NCBI GenBank assembly: GCA_964436125.1
Contig: CAYTBT010000043.1
Location: forward strand, 1-19,263
DNA length: 19,263 nt
Direction: 5' to 3'
Origin: CAYRFF01 sp964436125
Lineage (GTDB): Bacteria; Bacteroidota; Bacteroidia; Chitinophagales; Saprospiraceae
A program made the translations under genes and the position numbers. The number at the start of each line of letters is the position of its first letter. Position 1 is the stretch's first letter. The notes under the pieces are model-generated. The model did not search any database. It had not been told where the DNA came from and saw only the letters and a program-made list of their open reading frames with translations. Of the stretch, positions 6,961 to 14,707 are shown piece after piece.

Positions 6961-7797
6961 ATGAAATTTTCTGCCCGGCATATCCTATTTACCTTTTGGC
7001 TCCTGTCTTGTGCATCGCTGGCGCTGGACTTATCTGCACAAGCGCAGTATGCGGATTTTAAAGGTAGTATTTACGATGCCCAGGCAGGTGCAGCAGTCCT
7101 TACCACCTCGCCTCTAGCTATCTATACCAATCCCGCCGACCTTATTTTCACGCCGGGCTTTGCTATTTCAGCTTCCGCAAAAAATTACTTTTTTGGCGAA
7201 GACGATATCTGGTCAGGAATCCTTGCTTCTTCATTTGCTTTAAGCAAAAAAGATGCGCTCGGAATTGCCCTAAGCACAATTGGGAATAGTGCCGCCGGAT
7301 ACCTGAGTCTATCTGCTGCCTATGCTCATAAACTTCGTGAGGATATGGGGCTCGGTGTAAGCTTTAATGCACATAGATATAATGTCTCACACTACCGGAG
7401 TAGGTGGCTGGGCTCTGTCGATATAGGCTTCAGGGCGGCCGTCTATCCGCAATTTCATATAGAAGTAAGTGTACATAACCCTTATGAAATAGGTGATATT
7501 GATTATATCCAGTCACATACTTCCATCATCGTGCAAGTACTGTATGAACTTACAGATCAGCTGCACTGGACGACGGCTTTTAAGAAAAACTGGAATGCAC
7601 CGATGAGTTTTCATACGGCACTTTCCTTTCTTTTTATGAAAAATTTGAAAATTTATGCGGGTGCAGGAGTTTCACCTGCTCAATTTGGACTCGGACTAAG
7701 CTATAATATCGGGAATTTCAATCTGATGACGGCATCTCGGTACCGAACACCTCTCGGTTTCAGTCCCTCAATTCAAATGGAATACAAAAGTGAATAA
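6961..7797 (+). CDS. PorV/PorQ-like outer-membrane beta-barrel protein
   Basis: 278 residues. A Sec signal peptide (basic KFSARH, hydrophobic core, cleavage probably after AQAQ near residue 29) is followed by repeated amphipathic strands with aromatic ends. A LAIYTNPADLIF motif near residue 60 resembles the NPA motif of the PorV/PorQ/FadL-like barrels found in Bacteroidota. It is predicted to sit in the outer membrane. PorV and PorQ proteins serve type IX secretion, but this one is not specific enough to assign that role, and no other por genes are nearby. mqnB starts 2 nt after its stop codon, so the two are translationally coupled without an obvious shared function. Confidence 0.7.
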   Translation: MKFSARHILFTFWLLSCASLALDLSAQAQYADFKGSIYDAQAGAAVLTTSPLAIYTNPADLIFTPGFAISASAKNYFFGEDDIWSGILASSFALSKKDALGIALSTIGNSAAGYLSLSAAYAHKLREDMGLGVSFNAHRYNVSHYRSRWLGSVDIGFRAAVYPQFHIEVSVHNPYEIGDIDYIQSHTSIIVQVLYELTDQLHWTTAFKKNWNAPMSFHTALSFLFMKNLKIYAGAGVSPAQFGLGLSYNIGNFNLMTASRYRTPLGFSPSIQMEYKSE

Positions 7798-7799
7798 AT

Positions 7800-8471
7800 A
7801 TGAGAATATGTATTGTTGCAGCTAGTCTGGAAGAAATCCAGCCTTTTGTCGATAAATATAAGCTTGAAGAGTCTCACAGTAAAAGAATAAAAGGAGATGA
7901 TATAGAGTATCTTATCACAGGGATAGGCTTAACCGCGATGACCTATTACCTTGTTCATCACATCCTCTTCCGTAGAGCAGACTTGTATATCCTTGCAGGT
8001 CTCGGTGGAGCTTTCAATGAAAACCTCAAGATCGGTTCCGTTGTAGAGGTAGAGTCTGATTTATTTGCAGATTTAGGCGCTCAAGACAAAAAAGGAGAAT
8101 TCCTCACCTTGAAGGATATGGGCTTAAACTCCGAACCGGTAATTCGATGGCCCTCAACCAATGTCTATAATCTCGAATTGATGAAAACATCCGGCATTAC
8201 TGTTCATCAGATAATGAAAGTCCAGAAGCGGATAGATTACGTCACAGAAAAATTTAATCCCGATGTATGTACAATGGAAGGTGCAGCATTTCACTATGTG
8301 ATGAAAAAGAAAGAAATCAAAGCTATTCACATACGGAGCATATCACATTATGTAGGAAATCGCGATATCGAAGAATGGAACCTCCCGCTGGCAATCCGCA
8401 ATCTGAATCTATTCCTCAATAACTTTATTGAAGGCATATTACTCAGTTCTGAAGATGGCTTTATCACTTAA
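7800..8471 (+). CDS. mqnB: Futalosine hydrolase MqnB
   Basis: 223 residues, close to the usual ~225. It is a nucleoside-phosphorylase-fold enzyme: the glycine-rich LAGLGGAFNENLKIGSVVEV segment (about 61-80), the MEGAAFHYV motif (about 159-167) and the futalosine-hydrolase signature IRSISHYVGNRDIEEWNLPLAI (about 178-199). It cleaves futalosine to dehypoxanthinyl futalosine and hypoxanthine in the alternative menaquinone pathway in the cytoplasm. Its presence implies the cell makes menaquinone by the futalosine route. It lies directly after the barrel gene, and its stop overlaps the convergent DUF3810 gene by 8 bp. MTA/SAH nucleosidase is the alternative, but the C-terminal signature argues for MqnB. 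Confidence 0.88.
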   Translation: MRICIVAASLEEIQPFVDKYKLEESHSKRIKGDDIEYLITGIGLTAMTYYLVHHILFRRADLYILAGLGGAFNENLKIGSVVEVESDLFADLGAQDKKGEFLTLKDMGLNSEPVIRWPSTNVYNLELMKTSGITVHQIMKVQKRIDYVTEKFNPDVCTMEGAAFHYVMKKKEIKAIHIRSISHYVGNRDIEEWNLPLAIRNLNLFLNNFIEGILLSSEDGFIT

Positions 8472-9540
8472 TACCGCGTAAAAACCCTTTCTCTTCCCTG
8501 AGTCTCTTCCAGTTATAATCCAGATAGATAATCTTGGAATAATTGGCAATTCCGCCTTTTACTCCCTGGGATTCCAGATAAGAATTATAGATAAAGTCCC
8601 TGAAATCCGGAAAAATATCGGGATACGCATTCAGACAATCCGCGATCTGCTGAAAGTCATTCATCACCTCTTTATCCAGCCGCTTATGAATATCTGCATA
8701 CATCGCAGTATCAACCGACCTTGCTGCCGATGCAATATATGGATATATTCCGAGATAGGCTGAGTATCTAACCCGTGCATCAGGCGATGTTTTACAGGCG
8801 GCGAAAGCAAGATAATTAGCTTCGCCTTCTTGAGTGACTCCATACACGTGAGACATCTCATGCATAGAGACGAATGGCTTCTGTATCCCGGGCAATGCGC
8901 TATCAATATAACCTTCTCCCACAAATGGTAGAAAAAAGCCTGCTGTACTCCAGCGCAATAACATTCCGGCAGGCCATAATTCATGGATAACACCGCGATA
9001 TGCACTCGGATAACCGATATAACTTAAGTATTTTTTTAATGTGCTCAATGCTATAGGATCGATGATAGTATCAAATTCCATTGAACATACATCTTCCGCC
9101 TCAATCTTGCTCCGCAAAGAATTTAAAGAATCTATCGTCTCGGAAAATGTCGCTCTTATATAATTCGTGTCCGGCTTTTCAAATTCAATATCAAGCCTTT
9201 CTTCCATTGTAGGACGCATATAATTAAAGCCCCATAATATATAGAAGAAAAAAACGATCATCCCTATTATTGAGAATGTCATCCTCAATGTAGATAGCCA
9301 GCTCCATTTTTTTAAAGGCGGAGTCCGTTTCCACTTATAAATGAGCCAGCCAACGAGGTATAGAGCAAGGATATAAATTAAAGGTATCGGGATTATCGCA
9401 CTTATAAAATATCTCAGAAATTGATAAAAGGGATAAAACAATTGACCGTAGAGCAATTCTACGGATTCCGGTGAGATCTTGAAACACAAGATAAGAAGCA
9501 CAGTTATCAAGCCCAATAATATGCCACGAGATAGTTTCAT
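8464..9540 (-). CDS. DUF3810 family membrane protein with an HExxH metallopeptidase motif
   Basis: 358 residues. Three membrane segments come first (about 7-25, 45-67, 86-105). A soluble domain of ~250 residues follows, with VSMHEMSHVYGVTQEGEANYLAF (about 224-246). This contains H227-E228-x-x-H231 and a downstream glutamate (E238 or E240) placed as a third zinc ligand. That is the gluzincin arrangement, so a membrane-anchored zinc peptidase is likely. The family is of unknown function and no substrate is known to me. Two membrane-proximal helices on each side of a short loop (PPLKKWSW, basic) orient the catalytic domain to the periplasm. A consensus -7 box lies ~68 nt upstream. Its 3' end overlaps mqnB by 8 bp, convergent. 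Confidence 0.82.
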   Translation of the reverse strand: MKLSRGILLGLITVLLILCFKISPESVELLYGQLFYPFYQFLRYFISAIIPIPLIYILALYLVGWLIYKWKRTPPLKKWSWLSTLRMTFSIIGMIVFFFYILWGFNYMRPTMEERLDIEFEKPDTNYIRATFSETIDSLNSLRSKIEAEDVCSMEFDTIIDPIALSTLKKYLSYIGYPSAYRGVIHELWPAGMLLRWSTAGFFLPFVGEGYIDSALPGIQKPFVSMHEMSHVYGVTQEGEANYLAFAACKTSPDARVRYSAYLGIYPYIASAARSVDTAMYADIHKRLDKEVMNDFQQIADCLNAYPDIFPDFRDFIYNSYLESQGVKGGIANYSKIIYLDYNWKRLREEKGFLRGIK

Positions 9541-9607
9541 TTACGCTTCTTTAATTAAATCCATTGTTCTTCATATACTTATTGGATGCGATATTATTTT
9601 CTGCCCA

Positions 9608-9615
9608 CAAAGGTA
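9608..9615 (-). promoter_or_regulatory. -7 box TACCTTTG upstream of the DUF3810 gene
   Basis: A perfect TAnnTTTG on the minus strand, with a weak TTA in place of TTG 19 nt upstream. The predicted start near 9601 gives a leader of about 60 nt to the ATG at 9540. Confidence 0.45.
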
Positions 9616-9696
9616 AAATTATTTCCATTGTAACTAACTTGCGTACATTGTAAATGTGATCTATCCTATTTACCGGCATGAACATATCGTGAACAT

Positions 9697-10629
9697 TCAG
9701 CCCTTACTCTGCACGCGTTCTGCAATATGCTTTTTGCCAATTCGGTATCGCCAGTAGCTCGACAGCAATAAAGCGCTTGCTATATCCCATATACCCCACC
9801 AGGCAACGATAATCATCATTCCACCGCGATCAGGAAAGAAATTAAATATCAATACAAGTCCCAGGCCTGCATTATGGATGCCGGTCTCAAGGGCAATCGC
9901 TCTTGCATTATAATCGGACTCACCGAGTGATTTGCTGAAGAGATAGCCGCCGAGGATTCCCAGTGCATTGTGAATCACAACTACCCAAAGAGTAATTTTT
10001 AAAGTGCTGATTAAATACTCACTATTATTGGACAGGGCAACCACGATAAATGCGATTAAAATAAGGATAGAGAGGAAATTAATCGGCGTTTTCACCTTAT
10101 CTGTGATGCGTGGCAGAAAACGCTGGACTAAAAGACCTAGGACAATCGGGAGAAAAATAATCAAGCTGACAACTTGCATCATCTCCCAGATGCTTACTTC
10201 AATGATTTTGGATGCCCCTTCTGTACTAGGAAGAAAAGAGGACCAGAAGAAAAAACTGAGTGGCGTGACAAGGGCACACATAATTGTAACAATACTCGTA
10301 AGCGATACGGAAAGAGTGGCATTGGAATGCGACCATGCGGAGGCAAAATTGGATATATTGCCACCCGGACAACACGCTACCAGCAACATCCCCAAAGCAA
10401 AGCTTTGCGAAAGCGGCAATATATATATCAATCCCAGTGTAAGCAATGGCAATAGAAGCAACTGCGAGCAAAGGCCGATAAGCACTGAGCGCGGTTGTTT
10501 CCACAAGCGCTCAAAGTCCTCCCATTTCAAGAACAAGGCTACACCAAACATGATAAAGGCCAGACAGAGATTCAACAGGAAAAGCTGATCTTGATTAAAA
10601 TTTATCCGTATGGCATCGAGTTGTTCCAT
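9697..10629 (-). CDS. Bile acid:sodium symporter (BASS) family transporter
   Basis: 310 residues with about nine or ten hydrophobic segments and almost no soluble extension, the usual BASS length. Two conserved discontinuous-helix motifs are visible: ACCPGGNISNFASAWSHSN (about 85-103) and ALETGIHNAGLGLVLIFNF (about 245-263). These correspond to the sodium- and substrate-binding crossover of the family. It is a sodium-coupled importer of an organic anion; bacterial members carry substrates as varied as bile acids, pantoate and pyruvate, so the substrate cannot be named. It lies 87 nt after the M49 peptidase gene, beyond a candidate terminator, so it probably has its own promoter. Confidence 0.9.
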   Translation of the reverse strand: MEQLDAIRINFNQDQLFLLNLCLAFIMFGVALFLKWEDFERLWKQPRSVLIGLCSQLLLLPLLTLGLIYILPLSQSFALGMLLVACCPGGNISNFASAWSHSNATLSVSLTSIVTIMCALVTPLSFFFWSSFLPSTEGASKIIEVSIWEMMQVVSLIIFLPIVLGLLVQRFLPRITDKVKTPINFLSILILIAFIVVALSNNSEYLISTLKITLWVVVIHNALGILGGYLFSKSLGESDYNARAIALETGIHNAGLGLVLIFNFFPDRGGMMIIVAWWGIWDIASALLLSSYWRYRIGKKHIAERVQSKG

Positions 10630-10663
10630 AACATCTACACTTCAATAGCCCTTGCAACTCACA

Positions 10664-10705
10664 TAAAAATAGATGGAGCTCCGGCAGAAATGCACCGCGA
10701 GCTCC
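10664..10705 (-). terminator. rho-independent terminator of the M49 peptidase gene
   Basis: On the minus strand a 7-bp stem GGAGCTC/GAGCTCC (10699-10705 with 10675-10681) extends past a one-base bulge by three more GC pairs. It is followed within a few bases by TTTTT (10665-10669). It starts 12 nt after the stop codon of the peptidase and ends before the transporter gene. Confidence 0.65.
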
Positions 10706-10716
10706 GGTCGTTTACT

Positions 10717-12780
10717 TTATTGTGTGAGAAAGCCAAAATGCTCATCGTAATAAAGCATCTGATCGATAAAGCTATCTCCGTATTTCAATTTAATATCGGT
10801 TATATCTCCACTTTCATTGGTAATCGGCTTGAGATAAGGGTTCAAGAAACCGGAATACGGCGGGATATTAAGTGCTTTACTCCGTTCAAGGACCTCTTTA
10901 TGTAGTTCATAATTAACCTTAACTCCATAATTTTCTATGAGATTCTTCCCTGCTTCATAATCACCTTGTGATTTAATCCTCTGCACTTCTCTCAACAACT
11001 GCCCGAAAAGGTCACGCAACTTCTTATAATCGGTAATATTAAAATAAGTCTTCCCATCTTTAACTATTTTCTCAATCACATTATCTTTCTTCCCTTTTTC
11101 ATAGACCCATTGAGCAATCATCTGGCGGTTCCGCATGTGAGCCTCTTCAATATTCTTCCCGAGCTCCAATCTTCTGAGCTGGAGCATCAAGCCATTTTTA
11201 ATATAGGAATCATAAGCAGCTTTATAGGCATCCGGAGAGTCGAGTAGGCCCCATTCGACAAGCTTCGGATCGGCGATATAATAAAGTGCAACAAGGTCAG
11301 CACGTCCCTCTTCAAGTGCTGAAGCATAATTTTTCAAGGTTTCTTTAGGCGTGCCTACACCAGGCTCTAGCTTTCCACTTGCATGCCCTATCACCTCGTG
11401 CATAGCAACTTCAATCTTGGAGGCCGCTTCACCGTATTTCTGCGCACGTTCAATCTCTTCTTCGTCATAACTGAACTCATGGAGATAAGCCGGTCCATCG
11501 GCATTGTTATATGCATGAATTAAATTTCCGAGACTCACAGACTTGGAACCATGCTCCTTCCTTATCCAGGTGGAATTGGGAAGATTTACACCTATCGGGG
11601 AAGCGGGACTAGTACCACCTGCTTCACCTGCAACATTAACTACTTTATAAGATACTCCCACGACATTTTTCTTCTTGTGCTCATCCATAATGGGTGAATT
11701 ATCTTCAAAGTATTGTGCGTGATCGGCAAGAACAGACATCCGCTCACTCGCCGCAAAGTCTGTTATCTCAACTATCGTTTCATAATAGCCTTTATATCCT
11801 AGTGGATCATTATACACTTCCACAAATCCGTTAATATAATCGATATCTCCTTCCGTTGCTTTCACCCAGGCAACATTAAAGTCATCCCATACCTTTAAAT
11901 CACCCGTCTGGTAATACTTGATGAGCAACTTCAAGGCATCTGCTTGTGCTTGATTTTCCGCAACATCGACAGCTTTCTGCAACCAAGACACAACTTCTTT
12001 CAATGCATCAGAATACAGGCCACCGATTTTATAGACTTTCTCAACAATCTTTCCATTCTCTTTCACAAGCTTAGTATTCAAGCCATACGATATTGGATGC
12101 TTTGCCTTTTTATCGATAATTGACTTGTAATATGCTATTGCTTCCTCTGTTGTAATATCAGGTCCATAGAAATTTACTGCAGACCCCTCCACGAGCCCTT
12201 TATCAGGGTCGAGATTGACCTTTTTATTGTCATAACTTGCGTCAAATATCGCTCGCATAGCCCCATCGGACAGGCTTAAATTACTATCTTTCAATAATGT
12301 CGTGAAATACTCCTTGGAAAAGCCGGGCTTAAATTTATCATTGCTGTAGTGATGGTGAATACCATTGGAGAACCATACACGCTTCAGATAAACCATAAAT
12401 GCATCCCATTCATCGCCGCTTTGTTTTTCATGTTGTGCCCTGTAAATATCTTCTAGCGTATTCCGGATTTCAAGATTATTTCTATAGTTCTGGGCATAAA
12501 TGATATCTCGCCCTGAAAGTCCGGCTTGCGTAAGGTAATAAACGAGCTTTTTCTGCTGTAAACTGAGTTTGTCCCAGCCCGGAATTCTATAACGCAAGAT
12601 CCGTAGATCAGCAAATCTATCGACTTCCCAGTCAAAATCTTCTCCTTGGTCCGCGCTTGCCTCCGCGTTTGATTCCGTGTTTTTGCCGGTTGAATCACCA
12701 CTTGATTGTGGCGCACATGCATTCAAGCACATGAAAATGGCCATCAATGCCACATAAAGAATCCCTTTCTTACTAGTCAT
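10717..12780 (-). CDS. Peptidase family M49 (dipeptidyl peptidase III-like) lipoprotein
   Basis: 687 residues. The lipoprotein signal is MTSKKGILYVALMAIFM followed by the lipobox LNAC (C22), then a Ser/Glu/Asp-rich tether to about residue 50. The catalytic part carries the family-defining zinc motif HEVIGH at about 460-465 and EEGRAD at about 488-493, which match HExxGH and EExRAE/D. The family removes dipeptides from the N-termini of oligopeptides. Here the enzyme would be a lipid-anchored envelope protein, unlike the cytosolic eukaryotic DPP III. A consensus -7 box lies upstream and a hairpin terminator downstream, so it is probably a single-gene unit. Confidence 0.93.
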   Translation of the reverse strand: MTSKKGILYVALMAIFMCLNACAPQSSGDSTGKNTESNAEASADQGEDFDWEVDRFADLRILRYRIPGWDKLSLQQKKLVYYLTQAGLSGRDIIYAQNYRNNLEIRNTLEDIYRAQHEKQSGDEWDAFMVYLKRVWFSNGIHHHYSNDKFKPGFSKEYFTTLLKDSNLSLSDGAMRAIFDASYDNKKVNLDPDKGLVEGSAVNFYGPDITTEEAIAYYKSIIDKKAKHPISYGLNTKLVKENGKIVEKVYKIGGLYSDALKEVVSWLQKAVDVAENQAQADALKLLIKYYQTGDLKVWDDFNVAWVKATEGDIDYINGFVEVYNDPLGYKGYYETIVEITDFAASERMSVLADHAQYFEDNSPIMDEHKKKNVVGVSYKVVNVAGEAGGTSPASPIGVNLPNSTWIRKEHGSKSVSLGNLIHAYNNADGPAYLHEFSYDEEEIERAQKYGEAASKIEVAMHEVIGHASGKLEPGVGTPKETLKNYASALEEGRADLVALYYIADPKLVEWGLLDSPDAYKAAYDSYIKNGLMLQLRRLELGKNIEEAHMRNRQMIAQWVYEKGKKDNVIEKIVKDGKTYFNITDYKKLRDLFGQLLREVQRIKSQGDYEAGKNLIENYGVKVNYELHKEVLERSKALNIPPYSGFLNPYLKPITNESGDITDIKLKYGDSFIDQMLYYDEHFGFLTQ

Positions 12781-12827
12781 AATGAGTATGAATGATTAAA
12801 TGAGTGAAAAAAGTTTAAATTTCCGTA

Positions 12828-12835
12828 CAAACATA
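12828..12835 (-). promoter_or_regulatory. -7 box TATGTTTG upstream of the M49 gene
   Basis: A perfect TAnnTTTG on the minus strand, 47 nt before the ATG at 12780. No good -33 TTG is seen at the expected distance; TTTTC is the nearest. Confidence 0.4.
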
Positions 12836-12929
12836 CAATTTCTATGGGAAAGAGTAGAAAATGCTTCTCTTTTCCAATATATCCATTGAAGAAATCGCCT
12901 AGTTTTTAGATTTTTTTATTCCTTATGCT

Positions 12930-12937
12930 TAAGTTTG
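12930..12937 (+). promoter_or_regulatory. -7 box TAAGTTTG upstream of udk
   Basis: A perfect TAnnTTTG on the plus strand, 26 nt before the udk ATG. The region 19-22 nt upstream is a T-run (TTTTTAG) rather than a clear TTG. Together with the box at 12828-12835 it makes the 183-bp gap a back-to-back promoter region. Confidence 0.45.
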
Positions 12938-12963
12938 TAGGGCATATATAAAATTCCAATCGC

Positions 12964-13626
12964 ATGAAACAGTCATATATCATCGGAATCACCGGCGGCA
13001 GTGGTTCGGGAAAAACAACCATATTAAAAAAAATAAAACAACAGTTCCAGCCGGGCGAAGTATGCATCGTTTCCCAAGATGACTATTACAAGCTACGCGA
13101 GACACAGAAAGTCGATAAAAACGGTATTATAAATTTTGATTTACCTACTGCAGTAGAACTTGATCAGTTATTTCATGACTTGCAGAAGCTCATCGACGGC
13201 AAGACAATACATAGGAAGGAATACACCTTCAACAACGAGAAGAAAACCCCTTCTGTAAAAGAGTTTATCCCAGCTCCGATTATTATTGTTGAAGGGCTCT
13301 TTGTCTTCACTCATGAGAAACTCAGAACTCAATTCGATCTTAAAATATTTGTGGAAGCTCATGACCACTTGAAAATCATCCGGCGGATAAAGCGTGATAA
13401 AATCGAGCGCAATTACCCACTTGACGATGTCCTTTATCGCTATGAGCACCATGTTCAACCGGCTTATGAAAAATACATAAGGCCATACAAGGACGATGCT
13501 GATGTTATCATTAACAATAACACGCATTATAGAAAAGGTCTCCTCGTCTTAAGTGGATTCCTCAACAATTACCTCGATGCAATACCGGCCGAGAATAAAG
13601 GTGCTATCCTTGAGGAAGGTGATTAA
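12964..13626 (+). CDS. udk: Uridine kinase
   Basis: 220 residues. P-loop GITGGSGSGKTT (about 8-19), a DDYYK segment (about 40-44) and the NFDLPTAVELDQL motif (about 57-69) typical of uridine kinase and phosphoribulokinase relatives. The substrate-side IVEGLFVF motif (about 107-114) and the RRIKRDKIERNYPLDDVLYRYE lid region (about 140-161) follow. It phosphorylates uridine and cytidine with ATP or GTP in pyrimidine salvage, in the cytoplasm. It has a consensus -7 box 26 nt upstream. Its TAA shares the TTAA tetranucleotide with the stop of the convergent 91-residue gene. Confidence 0.93.
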   Translation: MKQSYIIGITGGSGSGKTTILKKIKQQFQPGEVCIVSQDDYYKLRETQKVDKNGIINFDLPTAVELDQLFHDLQKLIDGKTIHRKEYTFNNEKKTPSVKEFIPAPIIIVEGLFVFTHEKLRTQFDLKIFVEAHDHLKIIRRIKRDKIERNYPLDDVLYRYEHHVQPAYEKYIRPYKDDADVIINNNTHYRKGLLVLSGFLNNYLDAIPAENKGAILEEGD

Positions 13627-13898
13627 ATTATCTCGATCTCCTCATCGTCTTCCTCCTCAATGCATTGCCTGAGAGCGGAAACTGCAATATCACTTAACTC
13701 CGGAAATACCTTTGATGTGCGTTCAATTACGTCTTTCTCAATCCAATCTTCTACCTCATTGACATTCTCGCACTGATCTTCTGTTAAGGTATAGGTTACA
13801 GCAATCCGCTGATCCTGTATTTTCACGTGATGCCTACCATCATTCACAAATATTGACACCTTATACACCGGATGTGTGATTTCTTTTATAATACGCAT
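13623..13898 (-). CDS. conserved-looking hypothetical protein, 91 residues
   Basis: I do not recognise the family. It is a small soluble protein with no signal peptide or membrane segment. A beta-rich N-terminal half (IIKEITHPVYKVSIFVNDGRHHVKI...) is followed by a helical half. It ends in a strongly acidic tail (EEEDDEEIEII). It begins 3 nt after the DUF2520 gene on the same strand and closes the ccmE-ccmF operon, so expression with those genes is likely. The close coupling and regular codon use support a real gene. Its 3' end overlaps the convergent udk stop by 4 bp. Confidence 0.72.
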   Translation of the reverse strand: MRIIKEITHPVYKVSIFVNDGRHHVKIQDQRIAVTYTLTEDQCENVNEVEDWIEKDVIERTSKVFPELSDIAVSALRQCIEEEDDEEIEII

Positions 13899-13901
13899 AG
13901 T

Positions 13902-14678
13902 TTATTTCATTTTATCTGTAATATACTGGCTCATAAGAGCATAGATTTTCTCAATATCAGGGTGATTTTTCAGCTTACGCAAATGTCTCTGTACCACAGC
14001 GATATCACCCCGTACTGCAGGCCCGGTAATCGCTTCCGCAGCCTTATATCGCAGGGCATTTTCATAAGTTCTCTCCATCAATGGCTTTAAACCTTGCATT
14101 GAAAGATGAACTTCTTCCATTAATTCTTCTCCCATAGCTACAAGTGCCAGACTGAAATTGCTCACAATCACCGCAGCAATATGGATCTGTGCACGCTTAT
14201 CATCATCTGCCTGTTCCACTTTCTCACTGAGTGTATGTGCAAGCTCATACAGTACCTCGAGGTCAGCATCAAGTTCGGCATCGATAAAAAAAGGTGTTTC
14301 AATGAGCTCGACTGTTACCCCTTCAGCAAATGTATTTAATGGATAAAATATTCCGGGATGTGCGATACTATCCAATTTATCGATTGAATTGAATCCACTT
14401 GTATGTACTACAATCTTCTGAGTAGCGATTTCTTCCGGCAATGAAGCTTGTACTTCTGATATAGCATCATCCTTTACTGCGATAATATACACATCTGCCT
14501 CAGTAGATAATGCATCATAGTGCGAGATCGCTTCTGCATTAACAGATTCCGCTATAAAATGAGCTTTCTTGAGATTTCTACCATAAATCTGCACTACTTC
14601 TACTCCGTTCTCGTAAAAGCCTTGTGCAAGTTGATTCGCTACTTTGCCACTACCGATAAATGAAACAGAATACCCCAT
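13902..14678 (-). CDS. Rossmann-like and DUF2520 domain protein
   Basis: 258 residues. The N-terminal NAD(P)-binding Rossmann fold has VSFIGSGKVANQLA (about 5-17), resembling F420-dependent NADP reductase and ProC folds. HTSGF (92-96) and YPLNTF (112-117) follow as in the family, then the helical DUF2520 domain with TGPAVRGD (218-225). It is probably a cytoplasmic dehydrogenase, but the substrate is unknown. It sits 29 nt after ccmF and 3 nt before the 91-residue gene. The stable co-occurrence of these families with cytochrome maturation genes cannot be judged from one window. Confidence 0.88.
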   Translation of the reverse strand: MGYSVSFIGSGKVANQLAQGFYENGVEVVQIYGRNLKKAHFIAESVNAEAISHYDALSTEADVYIIAVKDDAISEVQASLPEEIATQKIVVHTSGFNSIDKLDSIAHPGIFYPLNTFAEGVTVELIETPFFIDAELDADLEVLYELAHTLSEKVEQADDDKRAQIHIAAVIVSNFSLALVAMGEELMEEVHLSMQGLKPLMERTYENALRYKAAEAITGPAVRGDIAVVQRHLRKLKNHPDIEKIYALMSQYITDKMK

Positions 14679-14707
14679 AAAAAGCCTGTTATTAAATCAT
14701 CAACAAA

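Noticed and set aside
10004..10588. 194-codon plus-strand frame opposite the BASS transporter, and 10495-10905 at its edge
   Set aside because: Antisense shadows of well-supported genes. The Lys/Arg-rich translation is typical of reading a membrane-protein gene backwards.
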